Below, in pieces: positions 35,647-44,781 of a DNA stretch of 64,000 nucleotides (the first letter of the stretch is position 1; each line of letters begins with the position of its first letter). The notes beneath the pieces are model-generated. The model was not told the DNA's origin and did no database searches. It saw nothing but the letters and a program-made list of their open reading frames with translations. Source of the DNA: Mesotoga sp. UBA6090. GTDB lineage: Bacteria > Thermotogota > Thermotogae > Petrotogales > Kosmotogaceae. The position numbers and the translations under genes are program-made. The stretch spans positions 3,262 to 67,261 of the forward strand of contig NZ_DIXC01000057.1 in the NCBI RefSeq assembly GCF_002435945.1, in the 5' to 3' direction.

Positions 35647-36240
35647 AGTTGCAAGATGCAAGTTCCAAGTTCTGAGTTGTAAGAAGAACAAGAGACCGAG
35701 AAGAAGGCGAATCTGATCAGAACGAACTTATTTTGTCATCCTCGTGCTCCTGTTCAGGATCTGGGTTTTCGAGAAACAGTGGTTCGGGGTAGCGGGTTCG
35801 TTGTAGGAAGAGCAAGAGAAACTGGTTCGCCGTTGAACGGTTCTCCGTTCGCCGATAAGAGCCGCTTGCCGCTCGCTAAGAGACGCTGAACGCAGGGCAA
35901 AACAGTTCCAAGTGCCATGTTGCAAGTTGCAAGACTGTGAGGAACCGTCCTTGGTTGCCCGTCCAAGAAAAAGAATTTGTTCTTCGTTCCAGAGCGAGGA
36001 TCTGTTCTTCGTTCTTGGTCAAGGCATTTATTCAGGGAGTAGAGAGAAGGGAAAAACAAAGAGGACAGGTAAGGATCTGGGATCTTGAAAAGCTCTTTGA
36101 TCCCCTCTCGAGAGTGGTGGCGACGGCTCATTCGTCGACGGGGTGTGTGTGTACGTCAAGAACGGACCTCATGTTCAGAACGAGGTATCTGACGTTTCTT
36201 TACTCTAGGGCTTGCAACTTGGAACAGGCAACTTGCAACT
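35647..36240 (+). repeat. Dispersed repeat, copy B
   Basis: A 594-base copy in the same orientation as copy A, between the convergent dppF and zinc dehydrogenase genes. Left end AGTTGCAAGATGCAAGTTCC, right end CTTGCAACTTGGAACAGGCA followed by ACTTGCAACT. It contains an extra block (about 35840-35925, GCCGCTTGCCGCTCGCTAAG region) that is also in copies C and D but shortened in A. Flanking homology continues to about 36310. The 797-base gap 35634-36430 holds only this repeat and the terminator at its right edge. Confidence 0.85.
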
Positions 36241-36391
36241 GTTCTTCGAAGGACGGGTTCATGATCTGGGACAAAGGACCAAGGACGGCTCTGGATCCAG
36301 CATGACGAAATGTGTAGGTCCTCAGAAGGATCTTTGTTTTCTGACCTCTTTCCTCACACCTCTGACATCTGAGGTTTTTTGTGATCTCAAA

Positions 36392-36421
36392 GAAAAAGGC
36401 CCGCCGTTCGGCAGGCCTTTG
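36392..36421 (-). terminator. Terminator of the 13-gene sugar operon
   Basis: On the minus strand the stem AAAGGCCTGCC / GGCGGGCCTTT with a GAAC loop runs into TTTCTTT, 10 bases past the dehydrogenase stop codon. Confidence 0.85.
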
Positions 36422-36430
36422 CATTAATTC

Positions 36431-37459
36431 TCAATCTAGCATTACGGCTTTGATTACTTTGTCTTTCTCATTCTCTGCCTTGACCATCATCTCGCCGATA
36501 TCTTCCAGTTTGAAGGTATCGGTAATCAGAGGTTTCACATTTACTGCTCCGCTCTTTATCATTTCTACGCATCTTGGGAAGTAAAGAGCCGGAACTGCAT
36601 GTGAGGCTCTAAGCTGAAGCTTGTTGAAGTGGAACTTGTTGGCATCGAACTTTATGAACCGTCCCTCACCGTAATCAATTCCGATGAAGCCGACGACTCC
36701 TCCAAAATTCATGACGTCGAGAACTTCGGGAATTACATACGGCGGTGCGGTGACGAGAGCTTTATTCACGCCGCCCTTGGGGAATTTGTAGGAGCCGATC
36801 GGGGTCTTGTCGACCAGTATGACATCCTCCACTCCGAAGCTCTTTGCGACATCTATTCTTATCTTAGATCTTGAATGGTTGGCGACAAAGACTCTTCTTG
36901 CTCCCATGGCCTTGACTATCTGAACGGCCATGAGACCGATCGGGCCTAGACCAACGACGAGCACGTCGTCGTTCAGCTTGGGGTCGACCGTGTATGTGAG
37001 GTCAAGCGCAACTCCCATTGGCTCGACGAGAGAGGCTTCTTCGTATGGGACTCCTTCGAATGGCACCGCATTCTGTTTATCGATTATTACCTTCTCGGCA
37101 AAGCCCATCGTGAGATTCTCTTTCTCGGCCCTTATGAAGACGTTGGGTGCTCTGTCATGGCAGAGATCCACTCGCCCGTTTCTGCAGTCCTCACAAGTCC
37201 CGCAAAAGGAGCCGCTTTCTACCAGCACGCTCTGTCCGACCTTGACATTTTCAACATTTGAACCGACCTCTTCCGCAATGCCGACTATCTCGTGGCCGAA
37301 AGTCTGCCAATCCTTGGCTTCAGTTCTTGCTGTGTGAAGATCTGTTCCGCAGATTCCCGAGGCCTTTATCTTCAGCAGTACATCATTCGGTTTCAGAGGG
37401 GGAAGATCTACGTCCCGGACCTCGAATTTGAACGGCGATTTTACAAACGCGGCTTTCAC
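36431..37459 (-). CDS. Zinc-dependent medium-chain dehydrogenase (sorbitol/threonine dehydrogenase-like)
   Basis: 342 residues from a GTG at 37459 with TAGGGGGTG upstream; the longer frame has no ribosome binding site. Catalytic zinc ligands are in GICGTDLH and GHEIVG; the four structural cysteines lie in FCGTCEDCRNGRVDLC. The Rossmann motif VVGLGPIGLMAVQ is at about residue 165. It should oxidise a polyol or sugar alcohol (or reduce a keto sugar) with NAD. Last gene of the operon, 11 bases after the aldo-keto reductase. Confidence 0.88.
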   Translation of the reverse strand: MKAAFVKSPFKFEVRDVDLPPLKPNDVLLKIKASGICGTDLHTARTEAKDWQTFGHEIVGIAEEVGSNVENVKVGQSVLVESGSFCGTCEDCRNGRVDLCHDRAPNVFIRAEKENLTMGFAEKVIIDKQNAVPFEGVPYEEASLVEPMGVALDLTYTVDPKLNDDVLVVGLGPIGLMAVQIVKAMGARRVFVANHSRSKIRIDVAKSFGVEDVILVDKTPIGSYKFPKGGVNKALVTAPPYVIPEVLDVMNFGGVVGFIGIDYGEGRFIKFDANKFHFNKLQLRASHAVPALYFPRCVEMIKSGAVNVKPLITDTFKLEDIGEMMVKAENEKDKVIKAVMLD

Positions 37460-37470
37460 ATAGACACCCC

Positions 37471-38457
37471 CTACAGCTCTAGATTTGAACCGGAGACTAT
37501 CTCTTCTATCCTTTCGTATAGTCCGTCGTCCATATCCCATTCGACGGCGCCGAGATTCTGCTCTATCTGTTCGACCTTCTGAGCGCCCGCAATAACCGAT
37601 GTCACTGCTTCATTTCTGATAAGCCAGTTGATGGCTATGTGACTCAGAGGCTTCCCTATCTCATGCGCCAGCCTGTTCAGTTCCACGACGACCTCGTAGT
37701 ATTTCTTGAACTCAGGTGAATTTAGCTTCGGATTTGCTGCCCGCACGTCGTGTTCGCTGAACTTCTTCTTGTCGCTTATCGCTCCAGCCAGGAGTCCCTG
37801 GAAGAGCGGGCTATATGGCAGAAAGGCCATTCCATTCTCCAGAACGAAGGGAAGGACTTCCTCTTCAACCCTGTAATCGAGCGGAATATTATGGTAGCTC
37901 TTTGGGTTCCTTTCGAGCATGTTGTAGAGACCCTGCATGCTGCTGACCTCTCCCACTTTCATAGCTCTCTTAGCCTCAGCGATGGAGAAATTAGAAAGAC
38001 CTATGTATCTTATCTTTCCTTCCTTCTTCAGCTGAACCATGGTCTCCATTGTCTCTTCGATCTCGACTTCGGGATCTGGCCAGTGAAGCTGATAAAGATC
38101 CACGTGATCAGTTCCAAGTCTTCTGAGACTATCCTCTATCTCTTTGCGGATGCTCTCCGGCTTCAGGCAGTTTCTCGTTCTTCCCTGATCATCCCAGAGA
38201 AGGCCACACTTTGTTGCGACAAAGATCTTATCCCTCGAGCCTTTCATTGCCTTTCCAAGTACCTCCTCAGCGTGTCCCAAACCGTACACGGGCGCCACAT
38301 CGAAAACGTTTATGCCACCGCTAATTGCCCTCTGGATTGTTTTGATCGAATCTTCGTCGGTCGTTCCATCCCAGAAAGAGGGGCCGGATACTCCCCAGCA
38401 ACCGTAACCGAGTGCCGATAGCTTCTCTTCTATCTTTTTCACTTTTTTGTACTTCAA
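37471..38457 (-). CDS. Aldo-keto reductase
   Basis: 328 residues from a TTG with GGAGGCG 6 bases upstream. The AKR tetrad is visible: Asp in FDVAPVYG (Asp and Tyr), Lys in FVATKCG and His in YQLHWPD. The pattern SNFSIAEAKRAM and the C-terminal region fit the YajO/general stress type. Substrate is unknown; in this operon it may interconvert a sugar aldehyde or ketone. Confidence 0.9.
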   Translation of the reverse strand: MKYKKVKKIEEKLSALGYGCWGVSGPSFWDGTTDEDSIKTIQRAISGGINVFDVAPVYGLGHAEEVLGKAMKGSRDKIFVATKCGLLWDDQGRTRNCLKPESIRKEIEDSLRRLGTDHVDLYQLHWPDPEVEIEETMETMVQLKKEGKIRYIGLSNFSIAEAKRAMKVGEVSSMQGLYNMLERNPKSYHNIPLDYRVEEEVLPFVLENGMAFLPYSPLFQGLLAGAISDKKKFSEHDVRAANPKLNSPEFKKYYEVVVELNRLAHEIGKPLSHIAINWLIRNEAVTSVIAGAQKVEQIEQNLGAVEWDMDDGLYERIEEIVSGSNLEL

Positions 38458-38471
38458 TTGTCTCGCCTCCC

Positions 38472-39032
38472 TTATTCGAGATTTGCGTGGTTCTTGAACA
38501 TCATTTCCGAATCTATGCTCAATTTCCCCATTAAGTTCATCACAATGATATCCGTTAGAATCAACAGTGATTGTTCGAATAGATTCCCCATCGGTTGAAC
38601 CGAAGAGACGCCCGTCCTGTCTGGCACTTTCGGCGTCTTCGTGGGGATCGTAATAACCACATCGCTGAATCCCGCCACTGTAGATTCCTTGCTGGCAGTT
38701 ATAGAAGCTATTCCGGCTCCAAGTTTTCGGGCCTTCTCGCTGTTAAGAACCACAGAAGGAGTCTCCCCCGAAGCGGATCCAACGATTAAGAGGTCTCCCT
38801 CTCCCAAAGAGGGGCTGGTTACTTCTCCAACAACATGGACCTTCAATCCCAGATGCATAAGCCTCATCGCGAAGGCCTTGATCGCCAGGCCAGACCTGCC
38901 CATCGCAAAGAGAAAAACTCTTCTTGCCTTTAGAATTCTCTCGGAGAGCTCTTCGATCGATTCATCCGTAACTCCGGACAGGACGGATCTAATCTCGTCA
39001 ATAACAACATCAAGCGTACTTTCGAATTTCAT
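38472..39032 (-). CDS. hxlB: 6-phospho-3-hexuloisomerase
   Basis: 186 residues from the ATG at 39032, which overlaps the upstream synthase gene by 4 bases. A SIS-domain enzyme very like Bacillus HxlB: FAMGRSGLAIKAFAMRLMH, VVGEVTSP, GSASGET, and the telltale end QPMGNLFEQSLLIL ... MFKNHANLE. It interconverts D-arabino-3-hexulose 6-phosphate and fructose 6-phosphate in the ribulose monophosphate pathway. Coupling to the OMPDC-family gene strengthens both calls. Confidence 0.93.
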   Translation of the reverse strand: MKFESTLDVVIDEIRSVLSGVTDESIEELSERILKARRVFLFAMGRSGLAIKAFAMRLMHLGLKVHVVGEVTSPSLGEGDLLIVGSASGETPSVVLNSEKARKLGAGIASITASKESTVAGFSDVVITIPTKTPKVPDRTGVSSVQPMGNLFEQSLLILTDIIVMNLMGKLSIDSEMMFKNHANLE

Positions 39033-39682
39033 GAGCCCTTCTCCAGTCGCTTCTTTATCTCCGATGCCACTCTTGCAGGATCGGCTGCTTCCCATATCGA
39101 TCTTCCGGCAATCACTACGTCGGGCTTCAAGGGGAAGACATGGGAGAGATTGTCGGGAGATATTCCGCCAGCAACGGCGATCTTTGCCTCTGGAAGGACC
39201 CTCCGGATAATTTCGATCTTTTTCGCGTATTCGAGAAGGTGCATGCTCTCTCCCACACCGCTCAGATCGGCAGAGGTGTGGATGCATACGTAATCCGGTG
39301 ATAGCGGAGAGACCTTTTCGGCAAAGGATTGGAGATCAGAAATCTCTATAGTGTCCAACATTAGCTCTCCGCCAAACTGGTCGGCAGCTTTTCTGACTTC
39401 CGAAATCGTTTTGAAAGAAGCGAATCCAAGAACCGTCACGATATCAGCCCCGTTTTCAAAAGCCATCGTCGCTTCGAGATAACCTCCATCTACAATCTTC
39501 ATATCTGCGAGAATCTCATGATTGGGAAGGATCTCGCTTATCTCTCTTACCAGAGCCGCACCGTGAGCAAGAACGGCAGGCGTACCGACTTCGAGAATGT
39601 CTATATAATCCGCGACTTCTTTGGCGGTCTTTAGAAAGCTGGCCTTTATGTGAGTGTCGTTTGCAAGTTGTAAACGGATCAT
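39029..39682 (-). CDS. 3-hexulose-6-phosphate synthase-like protein (OMPDC suprafamily)
   Basis: 217 residues; the ATG at 39682 shares its A with the rbsD stop (TGATG). The OMPDC barrel shows ILEVGTP, the metal/phosphate motif LADMKIVDGG, ADIVTVLG, YVCIHTS and VAGGIS. Most features point to hexulose-phosphate synthase (formaldehyde plus ribulose 5-phosphate, or the reverse), but the end IAGRSIWEAADP recalls 3-keto-L-gulonate-6-phosphate decarboxylase. The adjoining hxlB favours the synthase. In a sugar-uptake operon it may run in reverse and release formaldehyde. Confidence 0.85.
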   Translation of the reverse strand: MIRLQLANDTHIKASFLKTAKEVADYIDILEVGTPAVLAHGAALVREISEILPNHEILADMKIVDGGYLEATMAFENGADIVTVLGFASFKTISEVRKAADQFGGELMLDTIEISDLQSFAEKVSPLSPDYVCIHTSADLSGVGESMHLLEYAKKIEIIRRVLPEAKIAVAGGISPDNLSHVFPLKPDVVIAGRSIWEAADPARVASEIKKRLEKGS

Positions 39683-40083
39683 CAATAGGTTACCCCGCCA
39701 ACGAGAATGATACTGGAGTATGGAATCTGCTCGCCGGTTCTGATTACTCCTTTAGACTGAGTGTTGGTGAGTTCCTTGAACCTGACATGGGGAACGAATT
39801 CCACTTCTATGCCTTCGAGCAGGTGCTTCAAAGTATCTTCTAGGCATTTTGGACTAACGGTCTTCATCTCTTCAGAGAAGATTACCTTTTCAACTTCAAG
39901 CTCTTCCAGCACGGGATCTAGAACATCGAAGACCCCTGGCTTTCCGCCTACAATACTGACATCTATCCTGTATCTGTCTGAGGCAATAGGAAGTCCGGAG
40001 TCAGATATTACCAGTAAGTCTGTGTGGCCCATCGAACCTATAAGATTGCATATCTCTTTATTCAGAATTCCGCTTTTCTTCAT
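39682..40083 (-). CDS. rbsD: D-ribose pyranase family protein RbsD
   Basis: 133 residues from the ATG at 40083 (GGGAGCG 6 bases upstream). Family marks are GILNKEICNLIGSMGHTDLL at the N-terminus with the catalytic His, and the C-terminal RTGEQIPYSSIILVGGVTY. RbsD proteins convert the pyranose form of a sugar into the furanose form needed by the kinase. It is coupled to the downstream synthase gene. Confidence 0.93.
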   Translation of the reverse strand: MKKSGILNKEICNLIGSMGHTDLLVISDSGLPIASDRYRIDVSIVGGKPGVFDVLDPVLEELEVEKVIFSEEMKTVSPKCLEDTLKHLLEGIEVEFVPHVRFKELTNTQSKGVIRTGEQIPYSSIILVGGVTY

Positions 40084-40097
40084 AATTATCGCTCCCT

Positions 40098-40847
40098 TCA
40101 AATCTTTGTAGTCAAATGTATCCGGAATTTGTAGTGGGTTGCTTCGTACCAGCACTGCACCAGCTCAACATGCTCACCCAGGGCAGTGCAGCCTACTCTT
40201 TCGTAATATAGGATCGGCGCTCCCTCTTCTATCTTCAGAAGCTTTGCTATTCTTCCCTCGGCGAGCCGTCCCTCTATGATCGCGTCTCCCTCGACGACGG
40301 CAGTTCCCTTATTTCCCATCAGTTCATAAAGAGAACCCTCAAAGTTCTCTTCTCCAGTAAGGTTTGATCTAGACGTGAGAAATGATATGAAGAGAGCAAG
40401 AGGAAAGTAAGACTCATTTCCCCTCAGTCTCGTAACCTGAAGCAACTCTTCGTCTTCCGAGACGTGGAGAATTCTCGCCATGTCCGGACCTGCCTTGACT
40501 TTCTTTACCTCAACAACCTTAGTTATCGGCACATGGCTCTCGAGCCTCATCTGTTCAGTGAAGCTTCGGATAGTTGTAAGCTGCTCCTGAGAAGCGTTGT
40601 TCGTTACGATAGTTCCTCTTCCCCGAGACCTGGAGATCTGTCCGCTGCTTTCCAGGGCCTGCAAGGCTCTCCTCACGGTCGCCCTGCTGACGTCAAACGC
40701 TTTCATCATAGCTTCTTCCGTTGGAAGTTTTCTACCAACGGCGCCCGGTTCCTTCATATAATCCGAGATTATTCTACAAATCTGGTAGTAGAGAGGAACC
40801 GGACTCGCTCTATCAAGGGCTATTCTTCTGTCTGCATTAAAAAGCAT
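40098..40847 (-). CDS. GntR/UTRA-family regulator of the 13-gene sugar operon
   Basis: 249 residues from the ATG at 40847; the frame extends to a TTG at 40886 but that start has no ribosome binding site. The winged HTH includes LPTEEAMMKAFDVSRATVRR, followed by the UTRA domain ending YKFRIHL. It lies in the middle of the operon and probably binds the palindromic TGTAC-rich operator upstream of the binding-protein gene, with a sugar phosphate from the pathway as effector. Confidence 0.9.
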   Translation of the reverse strand: MLFNADRRIALDRASPVPLYYQICRIISDYMKEPGAVGRKLPTEEAMMKAFDVSRATVRRALQALESSGQISRSRGRGTIVTNNASQEQLTTIRSFTEQMRLESHVPITKVVEVKKVKAGPDMARILHVSEDEELLQVTRLRGNESYFPLALFISFLTSRSNLTGEENFEGSLYELMGNKGTAVVEGDAIIEGRLAEGRIAKLLKIEEGAPILYYERVGCTALGEHVELVQCWYEATHYKFRIHLTTKI

Positions 40848-40891
40848 TATGAAATCACATCCTTCTTCGCGGTACTCGAGAGGCAAATAGG

Positions 40892-42421
40892 CTAATTCGA
40901 ATACGGTCTCAGTTTTGCAAGGTCTTCATAGGTTTCTATGAGCGAACTGTAGGCCTTATCGAAAACATCGAAAAGTCTTTCGTAGTACCTGTGATTTTCT
41001 GGGTCGTATTCGATGAACTGAACATCCCTCACGAAGTTAGACGCTTCCTTGAACGTCATCTCTCCAGCTCCAACAGCTCCAATAATAGCCGCTCCCATTG
41101 ACGTTGCCTCTTCAAGATACTCCGGCACGGTAACCGTCTTTCCGAATATATCGGCTACAATTTGTTTCCAGTTTCTTCCCTTTGCTCCTCCGCCGATAAG
41201 GCGAATCTTGTCGAACTTTCCCTTTGTCTCAAGAATATCCAGGACTATTTTCAGGTTGAAGGCCACACCTTCGAGCACCGCCCTCAGCATGTCGGCCTTT
41301 CTATGTGTCGAGGAAAGTCCTATAAAGGCTCCTCTAGCATTTATGTTCCACCTCGGGCTTCTCTCCCCAAGCAGATAGGGCAGGAAGATTAGGTTTCCCG
41401 CTCCGGGTCTTGTCTGGTCAATTAGATCGTCCATAATTGTAAAGGCGCTGAGCCCGAGTGCCTTGGCCTTCTCTTCTTCGTGCTGACAGAGAGCATCCTT
41501 TGCCCAATGATAAGAGGCTCCGCCTGCTTGCATTGTGCCAGTGGGGCAATAAAAACCCTCTATGGGATAAGCAAAGTTAAACGTCCTCGATTTCTCATCG
41601 AAGAGCGGTTCCGTGGAGCATGTGCTGACCCAGCTCGACGAACCGAGATAGAGATAAGCCTCATCGGGACTGACAACCCCTGCTCCGAGACAGGCACACG
41701 CGCCGTCTCCGCCTCCGCGGACTATGAGAGTCTTCTTAGACAGTCCAAGTTCCTCCGCTACCTTCGGTAGTATCTCCGAGACGACATTCGTTGAGGAGGT
41801 CACGGCGGGAAGTTTATCCATATCCAGCCCGAGAACCTCTACGAGTCTTTCCGACCATTTCAGGTTTTTGATATCGAAGAGAAGCGTCATAGATGCATCT
41901 GAATGGTCCGTCCCAAACTCTCCGGTGAATCTGGATACTATGTAATCCTTCGCATTCAGGAATTTATGTGCCTTATTGTATATTTCGGGTTCGTTGTCCT
42001 TTATCCAGGCAATCTTCGGGCCGGAGTATGTCGGCGTTATCCTCGATCCCGTGAGCCTGTAAACGAAATCATTGCCCACTTCTTCGAGCCTTGCCGACTG
42101 TTCGACGCTTCTCTGATCGGCCCATATGATGGCTCTTCTAAGGAGCTTTCCGTCCCTGTCCACGGGAATGGCTCCCATCATCTGGCCGCTGAAGCTTATA
42201 GCGACTATCTCTTCGGGATTGACACCGGCCCTGACGATGAGCTCCGAGGTGGTTTCTTTGACGGACTCCCACCACTCCAGAGGATCTTGCTCTACCTGAT
42301 TCGGCCCGGGATGATAGGTCTTGTAACCTGAGAAAGAACTGGCCAGGAGTTTTCCGTCCACTCCGTAAAGTGTCGCCTTGTTCCCGGTAGTTCCCAGATC
42401 GTATGCGATGACGTATTTCAC
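40892..42421 (-). CDS. FGGY-family carbohydrate kinase (xylulokinase-like)
   Basis: 509 residues. ASKHA motifs YDLGTTGNKATLY, the substrate segment FSGQMMGAIPVD and IIWADQRS, and the FGGY signature region VAFNLKIVLDIL are present, with GGGAKGRNWKQI for ATP binding. Closest in pattern to xylulokinases; ribulose, xylulose or another ketose are possible substrates. It overlaps the PfkB kinase gene by 4 bases. Confidence 0.88.
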   Translation of the reverse strand: MKYVIAYDLGTTGNKATLYGVDGKLLASSFSGYKTYHPGPNQVEQDPLEWWESVKETTSELIVRAGVNPEEIVAISFSGQMMGAIPVDRDGKLLRRAIIWADQRSVEQSARLEEVGNDFVYRLTGSRITPTYSGPKIAWIKDNEPEIYNKAHKFLNAKDYIVSRFTGEFGTDHSDASMTLLFDIKNLKWSERLVEVLGLDMDKLPAVTSSTNVVSEILPKVAEELGLSKKTLIVRGGGDGACACLGAGVVSPDEAYLYLGSSSWVSTCSTEPLFDEKSRTFNFAYPIEGFYCPTGTMQAGGASYHWAKDALCQHEEEKAKALGLSAFTIMDDLIDQTRPGAGNLIFLPYLLGERSPRWNINARGAFIGLSSTHRKADMLRAVLEGVAFNLKIVLDILETKGKFDKIRLIGGGAKGRNWKQIVADIFGKTVTVPEYLEEATSMGAAIIGAVGAGEMTFKEASNFVRDVQFIEYDPENHRYYERLFDVFDKAYSSLIETYEDLAKLRPYSN

Positions 42422-43350
42422 TTCTTATCGCCCCCGATTATCTCATTAACGAGAGCTTCGATTTCTTTTCTTTCCGGCATTGAAGGCGAAGTGCCGAATC
42501 TTGTCGTGGAAATGGCGGCTCCGGCACGGGCGTAGTCGATGGCTCTTTCCAATCTCTCTCCCCTTGAGAGATATGCCGCAAAAACGCCGGCAAATGCATC
42601 TCCAGCTCCGGTTGTATCAATAGTCTTCACCCTGCAGGCGGGGACGAGTCCTCCATTTACCGATGGACAGTAAACTCCCTTACCTCCAAGAGTTATGAGT
42701 ACAATGTCCACCGACTTCTTCAATTCAGACGCTATAGCCTCTATCGACTCCATTCCATCGAGGGGAATTCCCGTCATGAGGCTGGCCTCTATCTCGTTCG
42801 GCATAATAATGTCTACATATTTTAGGATCGAATGATCAAATTCCTTTACGGGAGCGGGATTTAGCAAGACTCTCGCCCCGGAGTCCCTGGCGAGTTTTAT
42901 CGCCTCATAGGTTGCGTCGAGATTCGCTTCAAACTGGGTAAGAAAGACATTGGAAGAGGTGAAGATATCTCTGTGCCTTCTAACATCCTCAACAGTCAAC
43001 TCGTTGCACGCCTCTGGCGCAACTGCAATAGCGTTGTTTCCATTGTTCTCATCTACTATTATCAGAGCGACACCAGTTCCGGCAGTATCCGACTCGAGAA
43101 GATACTCCTTTGTGATTCCAAATCTATCGAATGCGTCCTTCACGAATGGAGCAAACAAGTCTTTGCCTATCTTCGTCATGAACTTGACGTCAGATCCGGC
43201 CTTTCTGGCAGCCACAGCCTGGTTGAAACCCTTGCCTCCGGGACCCATCTTGAAGGGACCGGAAAAGACCGTCTCTCCTACAACGGGTATATGGGGAGAA
43301 AGGGTAGTGAGATCCATGACATAGCTACCGAATACTGTCACTTTATTCAT
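42418..43350 (-). CDS. PfkB-family sugar kinase (ribokinase-like)
   Basis: 310 residues. The ribokinase motifs are GPGGKGFNQAVAARKAG near residue 38 and DTTGAGDAFAGVFAAYL near residue 250 with the catalytic Asp. Together with RbsD and the RbsABC-type importer this suggests phosphorylation of an aldopentose, but a second kinase in the same operon means that the division of labour is open. Confidence 0.9.
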   Translation of the reverse strand: MNKVTVFGSYVMDLTTLSPHIPVVGETVFSGPFKMGPGGKGFNQAVAARKAGSDVKFMTKIGKDLFAPFVKDAFDRFGITKEYLLESDTAGTGVALIIVDENNGNNAIAVAPEACNELTVEDVRRHRDIFTSSNVFLTQFEANLDATYEAIKLARDSGARVLLNPAPVKEFDHSILKYVDIIMPNEIEASLMTGIPLDGMESIEAIASELKKSVDIVLITLGGKGVYCPSVNGGLVPACRVKTIDTTGAGDAFAGVFAAYLSRGERLERAIDYARAGAAISTTRFGTSPSMPERKEIEALVNEIIGGDKK

Positions 43351-43377
43351 CTGAAACCTCCAAACAATCCAATAATT

Positions 43378-43782
43378 TTATCTAGGTCTCTTCTCTTCCG
43401 CGATCTCCAGCAATTCACCGCCCGGACCCTTGAACGTGTTGTAGTAAACCTTTCCGTCAAAGACCGTAATAGGATCGGTCGATTCGAGTTCAATGCCGTT
43501 GCTCTTAAGGTAATCCATTGCCTTTTCAATGTCATCTACAACAAAAGAAAGGTGCTGAAAGTGAGATTGTGATTCAGGAGCAAACTCCCTCTCTTTGCTA
43601 TCTTCGTAACACATAAGTTCGATTTCACAGCCTTCGCCGGCAACGAACGCCACTTCGAGCCTCTTTTCAGGCAGCTTCTCTCTATTAACCAGTTTCAACC
43701 CGAGAAGACCTGTGTAGAACTCGAGCGCTTTATCGAGATCGGGGACTTCTACTGCCACATGAAAGAACTTGTTTATCTTCAT
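43378..43782 (-). CDS. VOC/glyoxalase-superfamily protein
   Basis: 134 residues with two beta-alpha-beta-beta-beta modules. Metal ligand candidates are His in FFHVAVEVPD, Glu in EIELMCYE, His in FQHLSFVVDD and Glu in GELLEIAE, the usual VOC positions. It resembles glyoxalase I. It may remove a reactive aldehyde (methylglyoxal, or a formaldehyde adduct) or epimerise an intermediate. No direct evidence for either. Confidence 0.8.
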   Translation of the reverse strand: MKINKFFHVAVEVPDLDKALEFYTGLLGLKLVNREKLPEKRLEVAFVAGEGCEIELMCYEDSKEREFAPESQSHFQHLSFVVDDIEKAMDYLKSNGIELESTDPITVFDGKVYYNTFKGPGGELLEIAEEKRPR

Positions 43783-43788
43783 TTCCCA

Positions 43789-44781
43789 TCATGCCTTTTT
43801 GAAGAGTCTCTTTAGACCTTCGCCCTTTCTTCTATTCTTGACGAACTGGTCAAAGAACACCGCAAGGATTATTATTGCACCGATAACTATCTGCATTATG
43901 AATGGATCTACTCCAAGAAGATTACCGCCATTTCTTATGGTCTGGATAATAAGAGCGCCAAGGGCTGTACCAAGGACGGTACCTACTCCTCCGCTTAGAC
44001 TTGCTCCTCCGATAACAACCGAGGCTATGGCATCGAGCTCGTAGCCTTGTCCCCCGGTCGGCACTCCTGCAGCCATTCTCGTTCCTAGCATCAAACCTGC
44101 TATTGCACTGAAAATCGCAGCTACAATGTAGAATGAATACATGTTCAGACGAACGCTAATACCTGAAAGCCTTGCCGCTTCTTCGTTGCTTCCTATGGCA
44201 TAAAGATTTCGGCCAAACTTGGTGTATTTCAACACAAATATCATGATTGCCGCAAGTATTATCCATGTCCAAGCAAGTGCAGGCAGACCCAAGAATTCTG
44301 CGACGGCAAACTGCCTGTACTCATTGGGAACGCCGGTAACCATCCTTCCGCTTGAAATATACATTACGACTCCTCTAACAAGTGTCATCATACCTAGCGT
44401 TGCTATGAAAGCCGGAACTTTCCCATCATGAACTGCGATGGCATTTATCAGCCCAACTATCGCGCTTATGCCTAGAGCGATGAGTATTCCTACAAAGGTC
44501 GGAAATTGAAACTCGCCTCTTGTAGAAGTAAATATCGCAAATACCATTCCACTGAGACCGACTATAGAACCAACTGAAAGATCTATTCCACCAGTTATGA
44601 TTATGAGGGTCATACCGATGGCAACTACCCCATTTATCGATGACTGCCTAATAAGATTGGTTATGTTAGCCCATGAGGAAAAGTTCCCTCCCGTCGCAAT
44701 GGCAAGAAAGACCCACATCACAACCAGAATAATCAGAAGGTTTCTTTCGGCAAATACTTTTCTATCTCTCTTTCCAGCCAT
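43789..44781 (-). CDS. Ribose-type ABC transporter permease (RbsC family)
   Basis: 330 residues, 8-10 helices. Family marks are IGMTLIIITGGIDLSVGSI near residue 60, FIATLGMMTLVRG, and AIGSNEEAARLSGI (cytoplasmic loop) and the C-terminal DPFIMQIVIGAIIILAV. It is encoded directly after the ATPase and before the VOC gene. Confidence 0.94.
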   Translation of the reverse strand: MAGKRDRKVFAERNLLIILVVMWVFLAIATGGNFSSWANITNLIRQSSINGVVAIGMTLIIITGGIDLSVGSIVGLSGMVFAIFTSTRGEFQFPTFVGILIALGISAIVGLINAIAVHDGKVPAFIATLGMMTLVRGVVMYISSGRMVTGVPNEYRQFAVAEFLGLPALAWTWIILAAIMIFVLKYTKFGRNLYAIGSNEEAARLSGISVRLNMYSFYIVAAIFSAIAGLMLGTRMAAGVPTGGQGYELDAIASVVIGGASLSGGVGTVLGTALGALIIQTIRNGGNLLGVDPFIMQIVIGAIIILAVFFDQFVKNRRKGEGLKRLFKKA

